Shown here piece after piece: positions 51,961 through 60,458 of a stretch of DNA of 64,000 nt. The notes under the pieces were generated by a model, which saw nothing but the letters and a program-made list of their open reading frames with translations, had not been told where the DNA came from and did not search any database. The number at the start of each line of letters is the position of its first letter. Positions within the stretch are counted from its first letter, which is position 1. The position numbers and the translations under genes are program-made. The DNA comes from DASYTH01 sp035762905 (GTDB lineage: Bacteria > Actinomycetota > Actinomycetes > Mycobacteriales > Pseudonocardiaceae): positions 1 to 64,000 of the forward strand of contig NZ_DASUCC010000067.1 of assembly GCF_035762905.1 (NCBI RefSeq). Direction: 5' to 3'.

Positions 51961-52586
51961 CCGCGCCCGGCGAGAACGACGACTTCGACCCGAGCGCGGC
52001 GGCCGCACTGCTTCAGCAGACCACGCACCGGGTCCGCCGGTCCACCGCCGTCCGCACTCCCGTCGTGTACGCCGGGTGGGGCGTGGCCTGGCTGGTCGGC
52101 CTTGGCGGGATGTGGCTGTCCGTGCGCGACCAGCGGCCCTACCACGGCCCGGCCACGGCGCCCACCGTGGTGCTCGGCGTGCTGCTGGCGGCCGCGCTGG
52201 CGCTCACCATGGTGGTGGTGCTCAGACCGACCAGGGGGATCAGCGGCCAGTCCGAGGCGCAGGGCCGGATCTTCGGGCTGGCCTGGCTTTGCGGGTTCGT
52301 CCTGGTGTTCACCCTGATGGACGCCCTTGGCAGGCTGGGTGCGGACCCCGCCGTGCTCGGCACCGTCGGCGGGGCGGCGCCGATGCTGGTCACCAGCCTG
52401 TCCTACCTGGTCGGCGCGGCCGCCTGGCTGGATCGCGCCATGCTCACCATGGGTCTGTGGCTGGCGCTGGTCACCGCGGTCGGCGTGTACACCGGCCCGG
52501 TCACCCTGCTGTTCATCGCGGCCACCGCAGGCGGTGGCGGATTCCTGTTGATGGCGGGGTTCCTGTGGTGGCGTAGTCGGTCGTGA
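51957..52586 (+). CDS. Multi-helix membrane protein
   Basis: A 209-residue protein with a cytoplasmic N-terminal tail (about 40 residues) and about six hydrophobic helices (VVYAGWGVAWLVGLGGMW onwards). Proteins of this look are often paired with small winged-helix regulators in actinomycetes. It overlaps both neighbours by 4 bases. No catalytic motif is seen. Confidence 0.75.
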   Translation: MTAPGENDDFDPSAAAALLQQTTHRVRRSTAVRTPVVYAGWGVAWLVGLGGMWLSVRDQRPYHGPATAPTVVLGVLLAAALALTMVVVLRPTRGISGQSEAQGRIFGLAWLCGFVLVFTLMDALGRLGADPAVLGTVGGAAPMLVTSLSYLVGAAAWLDRAMLTMGLWLALVTAVGVYTGPVTLLFIAATAGGGGFLLMAGFLWWRSRS

Positions 52587-52885
52587 GCGCCGCCGACGCC
52601 GAACTGGACCCGATCATCCACGTGCCCACCCGGCTGCGCATCGTGGCGACGCTGGCCACCTTGTCGGCCGGCGACAGCCTGTCGTTCTCCCGGTTGCAGC
52701 AACTGCTCGACCTCACCCCTGGCAATCTCATCACCCACCTGCGCAAGCTGGACGAGGCCGGCTACGTGACGAGCGTGAAGTCCCGTGGCAACAGTGGCAG
52801 CCACACCTCGGTGCACCTCACCAACGAGGGCCGCGCCGCCTTCGACCGCTATTCCACCGCGCTGCGGCGGCTCATCGACCCCTGA
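52583..52885 (+). CDS. Small winged-helix regulator (PF13601/MarR-like)
   Basis: A 100-residue DNA-binding protein with a single winged helix (LSFSRLQQLLDLTPGNLITHLRKLDEAGYVTSVKSRGNSGSHTSVHLTNEGR cut here into recognition helix TPGNLITHLRKL and wing). GTG start overlapping the upstream stop as GTGA. It is the last gene of the operon and most likely binds the double operator at 51341-51381 to repress its own operon. Confidence 0.85.
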   Translation: MSAADAELDPIIHVPTRLRIVATLATLSAGDSLSFSRLQQLLDLTPGNLITHLRKLDEAGYVTSVKSRGNSGSHTSVHLTNEGRAAFDRYSTALRRLIDP

Positions 52886-52983
52886 CTGTTCAGCCGCACC
52901 AGGACACGGCAGTGGGTGCCGTCCCGGCAGCGTCGGAACGCTCGGGGTGGGCACCTTTGCGGGGCTGGGCCCGGCGTTCCGCG

Positions 52984-53044
52984 GCACGGCTGTGGGCAGG
53001 TGCTCCGTGCACATCTCCGGGGCGCGGCCTGCCCACAACCGTGC
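52984..53044. repeat. Long stem-loop, 17-bp arms
   Basis: GCACGGCTGTGGGCAGG at 52984-53000 pairs with 53028-53044, with one G-T type mismatch and a 27-base loop. It lies about 100 bases after the wHTH gene and could be part of a structured RNA or a terminator. Confidence 0.6.
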
Positions 53045-53133
53045 ACCGGGCACGCGGCGGCCGCTCGGTTGGGTTCTTCGGCTCGGGAAGGTGTGGGCGG
53101 GTGGGCGGGGTGGTTGAGCATGGGGAGAACCCG

Positions 53134-53170
53134 TGTCCCGGACCGGCCGCTGCGCGGCCGGTCCGGGACA
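53134..53170. terminator. Perfect 17-bp hairpin
   Basis: TGTCCCGGACCGGCCGC pairs perfectly with its complement around a TGC loop. The position is compatible with a bidirectional terminator between the plus-strand wHTH operon and the minus-strand membrane gene ending at 53367. Confidence 0.65.
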
Positions 53171-53178
53171 CGGCCTCG

Positions 53179-53325
53179 GGAACGGGGGTTCGGGGAGCCG
53201 GAAGCGGGGACTCGTTGGCTGGAGCTGGGAACTCAGCTGCCGGAACCAGGAACTCGGGTGCTGGAACCAAGACCTCAGCTGCCCGAACCAGGAACTCGGG
53301 TGCTGGAAACGGGAACTCGACTGTG
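53179..53325 (+). repeat. Seven-unit 21-bp tandem array
   Basis: Units start at 53179, 53200, 53221, 53242, 53263, 53284 and 53305. The shared pattern is GGAACCnGGAACTCG followed by six more variable bases (GGTGCT or GCTGCC types). Units differ at a few positions. The same unit occurs twice at 10729-10770. Confidence 0.8.
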
Positions 53326-53366
53326 CGGCGTGCGGCGTGCGGCCGGCGGTTGGAGGAGTGCACGGT

Positions 53367-54212
53367 TCAGCGGTTGTGGATTCGGGTCAGTTCCAGGCGT
53401 ACAGGTGAGGCGTTGCCGGTGAAGGTTCCGGTGATCGTGAGCCGGTCGCCGGTCAGCTCGTAGGTGCCGGTGAACACCGGGGGCGAGTCCGGGTGGAGCC
53501 AGGTCTCCCACATCCGTAGCTCGCGCCGCGTGGGGTCGACCTCGAAGTCGTGTTCGATCCAGTGGTTGTCGAAGCGGAAGACGACCAGGCGGGCGCGGTT
53601 GTACTCGAAGTAGACACGGTCCAGTGGTCGAGGCGAGCCGGTCGGCTGATAGGTCCCGGTGTGCACCTGCCAGGCGCCGTCCAGTGGAGTCGGTGCGCGG
53701 TTGTTTTCGTTGGCGAGCCAGTAGGTGCCGGCGAAGACGGCGGCCGTCACCACGGCCAGGACGCCGATCTTCACCATCACCGTCGGGCGATGTCGCGTGT
53801 CCGGGGAGGGTTGGTCGGTCCAGAACACGCGCCGCAGTTGCGCGCGGTGCCGCGACACCACGTAGCCCAGGCACGCCGTGGTGCTGGCAGCCATGACAGT
53901 GCCACCGGGGTCGATCCCGTAGGTCAGGTCGATGAGCGTGATCGTGGCCAGCACACCCAGCCCGGCGCACGCGGCGATCAGCGTCGTTCTGCGCCAGCAC
54001 AACAGCACACCGAGGATGATCTGGACCAGCGCGACGAGGGTTCCGAAGATCGGCGAGAAACTGAAGTAGTGCCACGTCAGCCAGAATCCGGAGACATCGC
54101 CCATCGGCTTGTCCAGTTCGGACGACAACACCGTGAACTGCGCCCCGGTGAGCTTCGCGCAGCCATAGACGACAAGGACCAGCGCGGCCGCATACCGGCA
54201 GAACGCGTACAT
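53367..54212 (-). CDS. DoxX-like membrane protein with extracytoplasmic C-terminal domain
   Basis: A 281-residue protein with four N-terminal helices resembling DoxX/MauE-type proteins (YAAALVLVVYGCAKLTG, FSPIFGTLVALVQIILGVLLCWRR), then a fifth helix (about 155-175) and a soluble beta-rich C-terminal domain of about 100 residues. The ATG at 54212 follows GGGGGG and starts directly before the first helix. Function unknown. Confidence 0.7.
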   Translation of the reverse strand: MYAFCRYAAALVLVVYGCAKLTGAQFTVLSSELDKPMGDVSGFWLTWHYFSFSPIFGTLVALVQIILGVLLCWRRTTLIAACAGLGVLATITLIDLTYGIDPGGTVMAASTTACLGYVVSRHRAQLRRVFWTDQPSPDTRHRPTVMVKIGVLAVVTAAVFAGTYWLANENNRAPTPLDGAWQVHTGTYQPTGSPRPLDRVYFEYNRARLVVFRFDNHWIEHDFEVDPTRRELRMWETWLHPDSPPVFTGTYELTGDRLTITGTFTGNASPVRLELTRIHNR

Positions 54213-54325
54213 CGTACCCCCCGTTGCGCCGAAACCAGGACCGATACCCACATGGACCGCAAAGAGCAAGCGGCTTCACCATGCCATGCGGGTTGGTTCC
54301 GTAATGGGTAGGCCGGGCGGCGACG

Positions 54326-55435
54326 TCAGAGGGTGCGGAGGACCTCGTGGAGGGCGTGGACGACCTTGTCCTGGAGGTCTTCGGAGAGGGAGGAGTACAT
54401 GGGGAGGGAGAAGATCTCGTGGGCGAGGGATTCGGTGGTGGGCAGGGAACCGGGGGCATAGCCCAGGTGGGCGAAGCCGGTCATGGTGTGGACCGGCCAG
54501 GGGTAGCTGACGTTGAGCTCGATGTCGTAGGCGCGCAGGGCCTCGATGATGGCGTCGCGGCGGGGGTGGCGGACCACGTAGAGGTAGTAGGCGTGGGTGT
54601 TGCCCGGCTCGACGGTGGGGAGGACGAGATCGGTGTCGGCGAGGGCTTCGGCGTAGCGGGCGGCCACGGCTTGGCGGGCGGCGACGTAGGTGTCCAGGCG
54701 GGTGAGCTTGCGGCGCAGGATCTCGGCGTGGACCTCGTCGAGTCGGGCGTTGTGGCCGGGGGTGGTGACGACGTAGTAGCGGTCGCGCATGCCGTAGTAG
54801 CGGTACTGGCGGAGCTTGGCGGCCAAGTCGTCGTCCGAGGTGATGGTCGCCCCGGCGTCGCCGTAGGCACCGAGGACTTTGGTGGGATAGAAGGAGAAGG
54901 CGGCGGCGGTACCCATGGTGCCGGCGAGGGCGCCGTGCTGGGTGGCGCCGTGGGCCTGGGCGCAGTCCTCCAGGATGGGGAGGTCGTGGGTGGCCGCGAG
55001 CGCCCGCAACCGGGCCATGTCGACGCATTGGCCGTACAGGTGCACGGGGAGCAGGCAGCGGGTGCGGGGGGTGATGGCGGCGGCAACCTGGGCGACGTCC
55101 ATGAGGTAGTTGTGCGGGTGGACGTCGACGAAGACCGGGGTGGCGCCGACCTGGTCGATGGCGATGACGGTGGGAGCGGCCGTGTTGGACACCGTGATGA
55201 CCTCGTCGCCGCGGCCGATGCCGAGCGCGCGCAGGGCCAGCACCAGGGCGTTGGTGCCGTTGTCGACGCCGACGCAGTGGGCGGCGCCGTGGTAGGCGGC
55301 GAACTCGGCCTCGAAGCCGCGCATGCTGGCGCCGAACACCAACTGGCCGGAGCGGAAGACGGTGTCGACGGCGGCGAGGATCTCGTCGCGCTCCTGCTCG
55401 TACTCCGCGAGATACGACCACACGCGGATGGTCAT
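54326..55435 (-). CDS. NDP-deoxysugar 3-aminotransferase (DegT/DnrJ family, DnmJ-like)
   Basis: A 369-residue PLP enzyme that aminates C-3 of a 3-keto-deoxysugar nucleotide. The N terminus VWSYLAEYEQERDEIL, the segment HCVGVDNGTNALVLAL, the catalytic lysine in FSFYPTKVLGAYGDAG (Lys186) and SYPWPVHTMTGFAHLG closely match what I recall of DnmJ of daunosamine biosynthesis, more than DesV/TylB. The start at 55435 overlaps the 2,3-dehydratase stop as ATGA. This is the last visible gene of the sugar operon. Confidence 0.88.
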   Translation of the reverse strand: MTIRVWSYLAEYEQERDEILAAVDTVFRSGQLVFGASMRGFEAEFAAYHGAAHCVGVDNGTNALVLALRALGIGRGDEVITVSNTAAPTVIAIDQVGATPVFVDVHPHNYLMDVAQVAAAITPRTRCLLPVHLYGQCVDMARLRALAATHDLPILEDCAQAHGATQHGALAGTMGTAAAFSFYPTKVLGAYGDAGATITSDDDLAAKLRQYRYYGMRDRYYVVTTPGHNARLDEVHAEILRRKLTRLDTYVAARQAVAARYAEALADTDLVLPTVEPGNTHAYYLYVVRHPRRDAIIEALRAYDIELNVSYPWPVHTMTGFAHLGYAPGSLPTTESLAHEIFSLPMYSSLSEDLQDKVVHALHEVLRTL

Positions 55436-56796
55436 GGGTGTGCTCCTTCGTTGGCCAGGGGATCCAGGACGCTGTGTAGGCAGGCGACGATGCTGCGGGC
55501 CTGCACGTTGAGGTAGTGGCTGTGCCGCAGCAGGGCGCCGAGTTGGTGCAGGGTCAGCCACCGGTGCTCCGGGTACGCCGCAGGCGGGACGTCGAGGTCG
55601 GTTTCCAGTACCACGTAACGGGTTCGGGCGTGCATGAACCGGCCGCCCTCCTCGGAATGCACGGCGTCGAACCGGAACCCGTCCGGATCGGCGGCCAGCA
55701 CGTGGTCCAGGAACGCCGGGCGGACGCCGGTGTCCAGCGCGTCGTAGGTTTCCGGGGTGCACTGCACGGTCGGGGCCAGCTCGAGCACGTCCAGGTAGCC
55801 CGGCTCGGCGCGGGCGTGCATGAGGGCGTGCCACACGCCGCCGATCCGGCGGATCAGCAGGGCGACCAGGCCGGTGCCGTGCGGGGCCAGCATCGGCTGC
55901 TGCCACCGGCCGACCTCGCGCCCGGCCGCATGCACTCCGACGCCGATCACGTCGAAGAACAGGCCGCGCTCATGGGAGATCCGGCCCTCGGCGTGCCGCC
56001 AGCCGCGGACCGCGCGCAGCGGGATCGGGGTGGCGTGGACGTCCTGGCGGGTGCGGGCCTCGGTGATCCAACTCAGGATCTCGGTCATCGTGTGCCTGCT
56101 CGAACTCGGCGCCCGGCCGGCCGCCGGCAGGCAGCCGAGCACCGTCCGGGTGTCCATGTTGACCAGATGGTCGATCAGGAGCAGCGACCGCAGCTGACCG
56201 ATGGTCATCCAGCAGAACCCGTCCAGCACCGGCACGTCCGCGGTGGTCTCGACCACCATGTTCCGGTTGCGCTTGTGCCGGAACCAGGCGCCCTGCTCGG
56301 ATTGACGCACGTCGGCGATCACCGCCGGCCCGGCCACGTCCCGGAAATAGTCCAGGTACGGCACGGGTTTGCCCCGATGCACGCCGGTGTAGTTGCTCCG
56401 GGTGGCCTGAACCGTCGGGGACAGCTGCACGCCGTTGCAGTTGCCCGGCTCGACCTTGGCCTGCATCAGGCAGTGCAGCACGCCGCCGAACGACTTGACC
56501 AGGATGCCGAGGATGCCGACCTCCGGCTGGCTGATGATCGGCTGGCACCAGCGCTCGATCGGGGCGCCGGGAATGTGCACGTCCAGCCCTTCCACCCGGA
56601 AGAACTTTCCGGTGTCGTGCACCACGTTGCCGGTGTCCGGTTCGAAGTGCCAGCCGGACAGTTCGGCGAGCGGCACCGGCTCGGTGGTGGCGTGGAACCG
56701 GTCGGCGCAGTCCTTGAGCCAGGCGTCCAGCTCGGGCCCGGTGGTGAGCAGCCCGTCCGGTTCCGCGGCGGACTGGGCGATCCGGGCCTCGATCAT
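55432..56796 (-). CDS. NDP-hexose 2,3-dehydratase
   Basis: A 454-residue protein made of two similar halves, as in TylCVI/EvaA/DnmT dehydratases, which remove the 2-hydroxyl from 4-keto-6-deoxyhexose nucleotides. The halves share the segments GWHFEPDTGNVVHDTGKFF / GWRHAEGRISHERGLFF, QPIISQPEVGILGILVKSFGGVLHCLMQAKVEPG / QPMLAPHGTGLVALLIRRIGGVWHALMHARAEPG (each cited piecewise). It overlaps both neighbours by 4 bases. Confidence 0.9.
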   Translation of the reverse strand: MIEARIAQSAAEPDGLLTTGPELDAWLKDCADRFHATTEPVPLAELSGWHFEPDTGNVVHDTGKFFRVEGLDVHIPGAPIERWCQPIISQPEVGILGILVKSFGGVLHCLMQAKVEPGNCNGVQLSPTVQATRSNYTGVHRGKPVPYLDYFRDVAGPAVIADVRQSEQGAWFRHKRNRNMVVETTADVPVLDGFCWMTIGQLRSLLLIDHLVNMDTRTVLGCLPAAGRAPSSSRHTMTEILSWITEARTRQDVHATPIPLRAVRGWRHAEGRISHERGLFFDVIGVGVHAAGREVGRWQQPMLAPHGTGLVALLIRRIGGVWHALMHARAEPGYLDVLELAPTVQCTPETYDALDTGVRPAFLDHVLAADPDGFRFDAVHSEEGGRFMHARTRYVVLETDLDVPPAAYPEHRWLTLHQLGALLRHSHYLNVQARSIVACLHSVLDPLANEGAHP

Positions 56797-57509
56797 GCCG
56801 AGCGCACCGCGATGAACACGCCCCGCCCGGACTGCACGCCCGGGATGTACTCGGTGGCGAACCCGGCCCGCTCGAACGCCTGCTCGTACTGCGCCCGGCT
56901 GAACAGCCGGGCCACGTAGGTCTCGGTGAAGTGCCGGATCCCCGAGTCGCGCCCGGCGATCACGTAGTGCACGGTCATCCGCGAGCAGTCACCGTCCCGC
57001 GCGGCGTGCGAGACCCGGGCGATGGTGCGGTCCTCGGCGGTGCACACGTCGCCTGCGGTGTAACCCGGGGTGAACGTCTCGGCGAACCACCACGGGTCGA
57101 CCAGCACCACGCCGCCCGGTGCCAGGTGCGCCTCGAACCGGCGCAGCGTCGTGGTCAGATCCGCCTCGGTGAGCGCGTGTCCGATCGTGCCGAACATGCA
57201 GGTGATCGCGTCGAAGGTCTGGCCGAGGTCGAAGTCACGCATGTCGCCCTCGTGGATCACGTCCGCGCCGAACTTGGTGCGCGCAACGGAAACCATGTCC
57301 CCGGACAGCTCCAGCCCGGCGACCCGGCCGAACAGCTCGTCGAAGCACACCAGATGCGCCGCGGTGGCGCAGCCGACGTCGAGCAGCGAGTCCGCGTCCG
57401 GCGTGCGGGTGCGGATCAGCTCGGCCATGTACTTGGCCTCCTGGGGATAGTCCTTTCCCCGGCTGCTGTAGATCAGGTCGTAGATCTCGGCGAATTCCGC
57501 TCCATACAT
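56793..57509 (-). CDS. Deoxyaminosugar N,N-dimethyltransferase (DesVI/TylM1-like)
   Basis: A 238-residue SAM-dependent methyltransferase. The start MYGAEFAEIYDLIYSSRGKDY is the signature of DesVI/EryCVI/TylM1 enzymes, which dimethylate the 3-amino group of the sugar nucleotide. SAM motifs are LLDVGCATAAHLV, HEGDMRDFDL and HLAPGGVVLVD. It lies between the glycosyltransferase and 2,3-dehydratase genes in a tight operon, so the final sugar is probably dimethylamino. Confidence 0.9.
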   Translation of the reverse strand: MYGAEFAEIYDLIYSSRGKDYPQEAKYMAELIRTRTPDADSLLDVGCATAAHLVCFDELFGRVAGLELSGDMVSVARTKFGADVIHEGDMRDFDLGQTFDAITCMFGTIGHALTEADLTTTLRRFEAHLAPGGVVLVDPWWFAETFTPGYTAGDVCTAEDRTIARVSHAARDGDCSRMTVHYVIAGRDSGIRHFTETYVARLFSRAQYEQAFERAGFATEYIPGVQSGRGVFIAVRSA

Positions 57510-57519
57510 GGAGATCCCC

Positions 57520-58767
57520 TCACGCGTGTTCGGCGGCGAGCCGCTCGAGGTCGGGCACGATCGCGGCCGGGCTCGGCGCGGACTGCGCGTCCAGCCGCAG
57601 CCGCTCGGCCGCCTCGGCGAACCCGGGCTCGTTCAGCAGCCGCACCAGGTCGCCGCGAATCCGCTCCGGGCTCGCCTCGTGCGGCGGGATGGCCAGTCCG
57701 GCACCGGACTCGACCACCTGCGCCGCGCGCAGCTCCGTGTCCCACAGCCCGGGCAGGATCAGCTGCGGCACGCCGTAGTGCAGCGCGGTGGACTGCACGC
57801 CCGCGCCGCCGATGTGCATCACGGCCGAGCAGGTCGGCAGCAGCCCCTGCATCGGAACGAAGTCCAGCACGGTGGCGTTGGCCGGGGCGTCCGCCGGGCT
57901 CTCGCCGGGCGCGGGCAGCAGCGTGGCGATCACCTCGATCTCCAGGTCCGCGAACATGTGCAGGGCGGCGAGCGAGATCAGGTCGACGCCGAAGTAGTGC
58001 CGCACGGAAACCCCGGCGGTGACCGCGACCCTTGGCAGCGCCGGAGGTTCGCGCAGCCAGTCGGGCAGCGCGGCCGGTCCGTTGTACGGCACGTAACGCA
58101 TCCCGATGGTGCGCAGCCCGTAGTCGCGCCGGTGACTCGGCGGCGCCGTGTCGATGGTCCACTGGCCGGTCACGACCTCCTCGACGAAGTCGCAGCCATG
58201 CCGGGAAAGCGCGCCGGTGAGCCACTCGACCAGCGGGTCGCTTTGCGCCTCGGGCGGCTGCTCGGCCAGCTGCCGCCGGAAGTCCTGGTGGATCCGGACC
58301 ATGACGTCCGCGCCCCACAGGAACCGGGCGTGCGCGGCGCCGCTGGCCCGGGCGGCGATCGCGCCGGCCCAGCTGAGCTGTTCCCAGACGATCAGGTCCG
58401 GGCGCCACTCCCGGGCGTAGGCAACGAGATCGTCGATGAACTCGTCGTTGTTGACCACGGCCAGATAGTCCCGGGTGGACTCGTCAAGGAAGTCGACGAA
58501 CTCGGCCCACTCGACGTTGGACGAGTCGGCGATGACCTTGCCGACCCGCTGGGTCCAGGAGTCGTCGGCCTTCTCCTCCATCATCTGCTTCCACTTGTGG
58601 TCGGCCCCGACCGGGACCGCCACCAGACCGGACTCGACGATGGCCGGGGCCAGCTCCGGCTGGCTCGCCACCCGAACCTCGTGGCCCGCGGCCCGCAGCG
58701 CCCAGGCGAGCGGCACCATGCTGAAGTAGTGCGTTTTTTCGGCATGCGAAACGAACAGAACGCGCAT
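57520..58767 (-). CDS. Activator-dependent macrolide/anthracycline-type glycosyltransferase
   Basis: A 415-residue GT1 glycosyltransferase of the EryCIII/DesVII/AknS group (MRVLFVSHAEKTHYFSMVPLAWALRAAGHEV cited as two parts: start and PLAWALRAAGHEV; donor site MHIGGAGVQSTALHYGVPQLILPG). Enzymes of this group normally need a P450-like helper (DesVIII/AknT). None is seen in the window, so it may lie beyond the right edge. The gene lies 10 bases before the methyltransferase gene, and probably transfers the aminosugar made by the same operon. Confidence 0.85.
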   Translation of the reverse strand: MRVLFVSHAEKTHYFSMVPLAWALRAAGHEVRVASQPELAPAIVESGLVAVPVGADHKWKQMMEEKADDSWTQRVGKVIADSSNVEWAEFVDFLDESTRDYLAVVNNDEFIDDLVAYAREWRPDLIVWEQLSWAGAIAARASGAAHARFLWGADVMVRIHQDFRRQLAEQPPEAQSDPLVEWLTGALSRHGCDFVEEVVTGQWTIDTAPPSHRRDYGLRTIGMRYVPYNGPAALPDWLREPPALPRVAVTAGVSVRHYFGVDLISLAALHMFADLEIEVIATLLPAPGESPADAPANATVLDFVPMQGLLPTCSAVMHIGGAGVQSTALHYGVPQLILPGLWDTELRAAQVVESGAGLAIPPHEASPERIRGDLVRLLNEPGFAEAAERLRLDAQSAPSPAAIVPDLERLAAEHA

Positions 58768-58857
58768 CAGTTGCCCTTTCCCGGGATTTGCGCCCCAGCT
58801 CTGCGAAAGACGTTAGGAACGGCCAGGTCCCCGAACAACCCCTACCCACCCCAGGGG

Positions 58858-59817
58858 CTAGCCGGCGATCGCGGTGACGGTGCGCCGAAGCCCTTCGTGC
58901 AGCGGGATCCGTGGCTGCCAGCCGGTGACGGTGCGGAACGCGGTGGAGTCGATCTCGACGCTCTTCAGGTCGGTGGGTTCAGCGTGCGGCGGTGGCGGAA
59001 TCGAGACGACCGGCGCCGGGGGCCGGCCGGTGTGCCGGGCGACCAGTTCGGCGATGGCGGTGAACACCTTGCCCAGCGGTTCGCCGGTGCCGGTGCCGAT
59101 CAGCCAGTGCGCGCCGGCCAACGCCTCGACGTGCGCGGCGGCCGCGGTGAACGCCGCGGTGACGTCGTCGATGTAGACGAAATCGCGGCGGACGGAGCCG
59201 TCGTTCCACATGGTGAGGTCGTGGCCGGCGAGGGCCCGGCGGACCATGAAGGCGACGACACCGCGGTCGTCGGCGGTGGAGTCCGGGCCGTGGCCGTAGA
59301 CGGTGGGCAGACGCAGGGACACGGCGCGCAGCACACCCGCGGCGGTGGCCCGCTTCAACAGGGTCTCGGCGGTGAGCTTGTGCCGGGAGTAGGCACACCG
59401 CGGCCGGTCCGGCTCGGTGCCGTCGATCCGGTCGTGCGCGGTCAGGCCCACCTGGGTGTCGGTGCCGGCGAACAGCACGGCCGGCGCGCGGTCGAACCCG
59501 GCCAGCACGTCGATCAGATCCCGAACCAGACCGACGTTGATCCGCTCCGCCACCGCGTCGCCATCGGCGACCCGCCAGCCGCCCTCGGTGTAGGCGACCA
59601 GGTGCACGATCGTGTCGGCGCCGGCCACGGCACCGGCCAGGACGCCGGGCGCGGTCAGGTCGGCGGCGCACACCTCGATGTCGGCCACCGGGTCCACCGG
59701 CGACGGGGCCGGGCGGCGGGCCACCAGGCGCAGCCGGACCGGTTGCCGGGCAAGGGCCCTTGCGACCGCGGAGCCGATGAAACCGGACGCGCCGAGCACC
59801 ACGACCAGCGGCCTCAT
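58858..59817 (-). CDS. NDP-deoxysugar 4-ketoreductase (EvaE/DnmV-like)
   Basis: A 319-residue short-chain dehydrogenase of the extended type. The cofactor motif is VLGASGFIGSAVARAL and the catalytic YxxxK is in CAYSRHKLTAETL. It reduces C-4 of the sugar nucleotide, the last step to the free donor. The start at 59817 overlaps the stop of the epimerase gene as ATGA. About 90 bases separate it from the next gene, the only real gap in this part of the operon. Confidence 0.85.
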   Translation of the reverse strand: MRPLVVVLGASGFIGSAVARALARQPVRLRLVARRPAPSPVDPVADIEVCAADLTAPGVLAGAVAGADTIVHLVAYTEGGWRVADGDAVAERINVGLVRDLIDVLAGFDRAPAVLFAGTDTQVGLTAHDRIDGTEPDRPRCAYSRHKLTAETLLKRATAAGVLRAVSLRLPTVYGHGPDSTADDRGVVAFMVRRALAGHDLTMWNDGSVRRDFVYIDDVTAAFTAAAAHVEALAGAHWLIGTGTGEPLGKVFTAIAELVARHTGRPPAPVVSIPPPPHAEPTDLKSVEIDSTAFRTVTGWQPRIPLHEGLRRTVTAIAG

Positions 59818-60458
59818 CCGTACAACTCCCGCTCGACCCGTTGTGCGGCAACGTAACTGGGCAGGATGCCGAGCCGCTCCGCCTCGGCGAGGGTGGGCGC
59901 CACCCGGTCCCGGTCGGACAGGGTCACCTCGATGTCGGTCGGGATCGGCAGGCGCAGCGCCGGATCCAGCGCGGACAGCGCCAGCTCGTGCTCCGGAACG
60001 TAGCTGCCGGACAGCTGGTAGGACATCACGGTGTCGTCCTCGAGCGCCACGAACGCGTGCCCGACGCCGACCGGGAAGTACACGGTGCGGAAGTCCACCG
60101 TGTCCAGCACGACCGCGTCCCACCGGCCGTAGGTCGGTGAGCCGGTCCGGATGTCGACGATGATGTCCAGCGCCCTTCCCCGGGCGCAGTAGACGTACTT
60201 GGCGGTTCCGGGCGGGGTGACCGTGAAGTGCACGCCGCGCACCACGCCCCGCCGGGACATGCTGTGGTTGGTCTGCGCGACCGGGAACAGCCGGTGGCCG
60301 ACGGTGGCGGCGAACGCCGGCTCCTGGAACGGCGAGAGGAAGTAGCCCCGCTCGTCCGGGAAGACCTGGGGAGTGAACTCGAACGCCCCGGCAACGGCGA
60401 GCGGGCGGGCTCGCAGGGTCGGCGACCCGGCGGCCGGTCGCTCCAGTTGCTCTGTCAT
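59814..60458 (-). CDS. NDP-deoxysugar 5- or 3,5-epimerase (RmlC family), copy 1
   Basis: A 214-residue RmlC-type cupin epimerase. Family hallmarks are VFPDERGYFLSPFQEPAF, RRGVVRGVHF (with the catalytic His), ARGRALDIIVDIR, GRWDAV and PVGVGHAFVALEDD. It would convert a D- to an L-configured 4-keto sugar. It overlaps both the upstream glycosyltransferase and the downstream ketoreductase by 4 bases. It is clearly similar to the second epimerase at 61669-62334. Confidence 0.87.
   Translation of the reverse strand: MTEQLERPAAGSPTLRARPLAVAGAFEFTPQVFPDERGYFLSPFQEPAFAATVGHRLFPVAQTNHSMSRRGVVRGVHFTVTPPGTAKYVYCARGRALDIIVDIRTGSPTYGRWDAVVLDTVDFRTVYFPVGVGHAFVALEDDTVMSYQLSGSYVPEHELALSALDPALRLPIPTDIEVTLSDRDRVAPTLAEAERLGILPSYVAAQRVERELYG

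Larger units (their letters stand above)
52886..53366. other. 481-base non-coding region with hairpins and 21-bp repeats
   Basis: No convincing gene is present. It holds two long hairpins (52984-53044 and 53134-53170) and a seven-unit 21-bp tandem array (53179-53325). Open frames across it have skewed heptapeptide-repeat composition caused by the array and are not credible proteins. Confidence 0.7.

Noticed and set aside
53179..53325. CRISPR array
   Set aside because: Units are 21 bases, contiguous and without spacers, and no cas genes are in the window.
52890..53363. 157-residue minus-strand frame with a heptapeptide pattern
   Set aside because: The heptad arises because the 21-bp repeat is a multiple of three; no RBS, family or plausible fold supports a gene.
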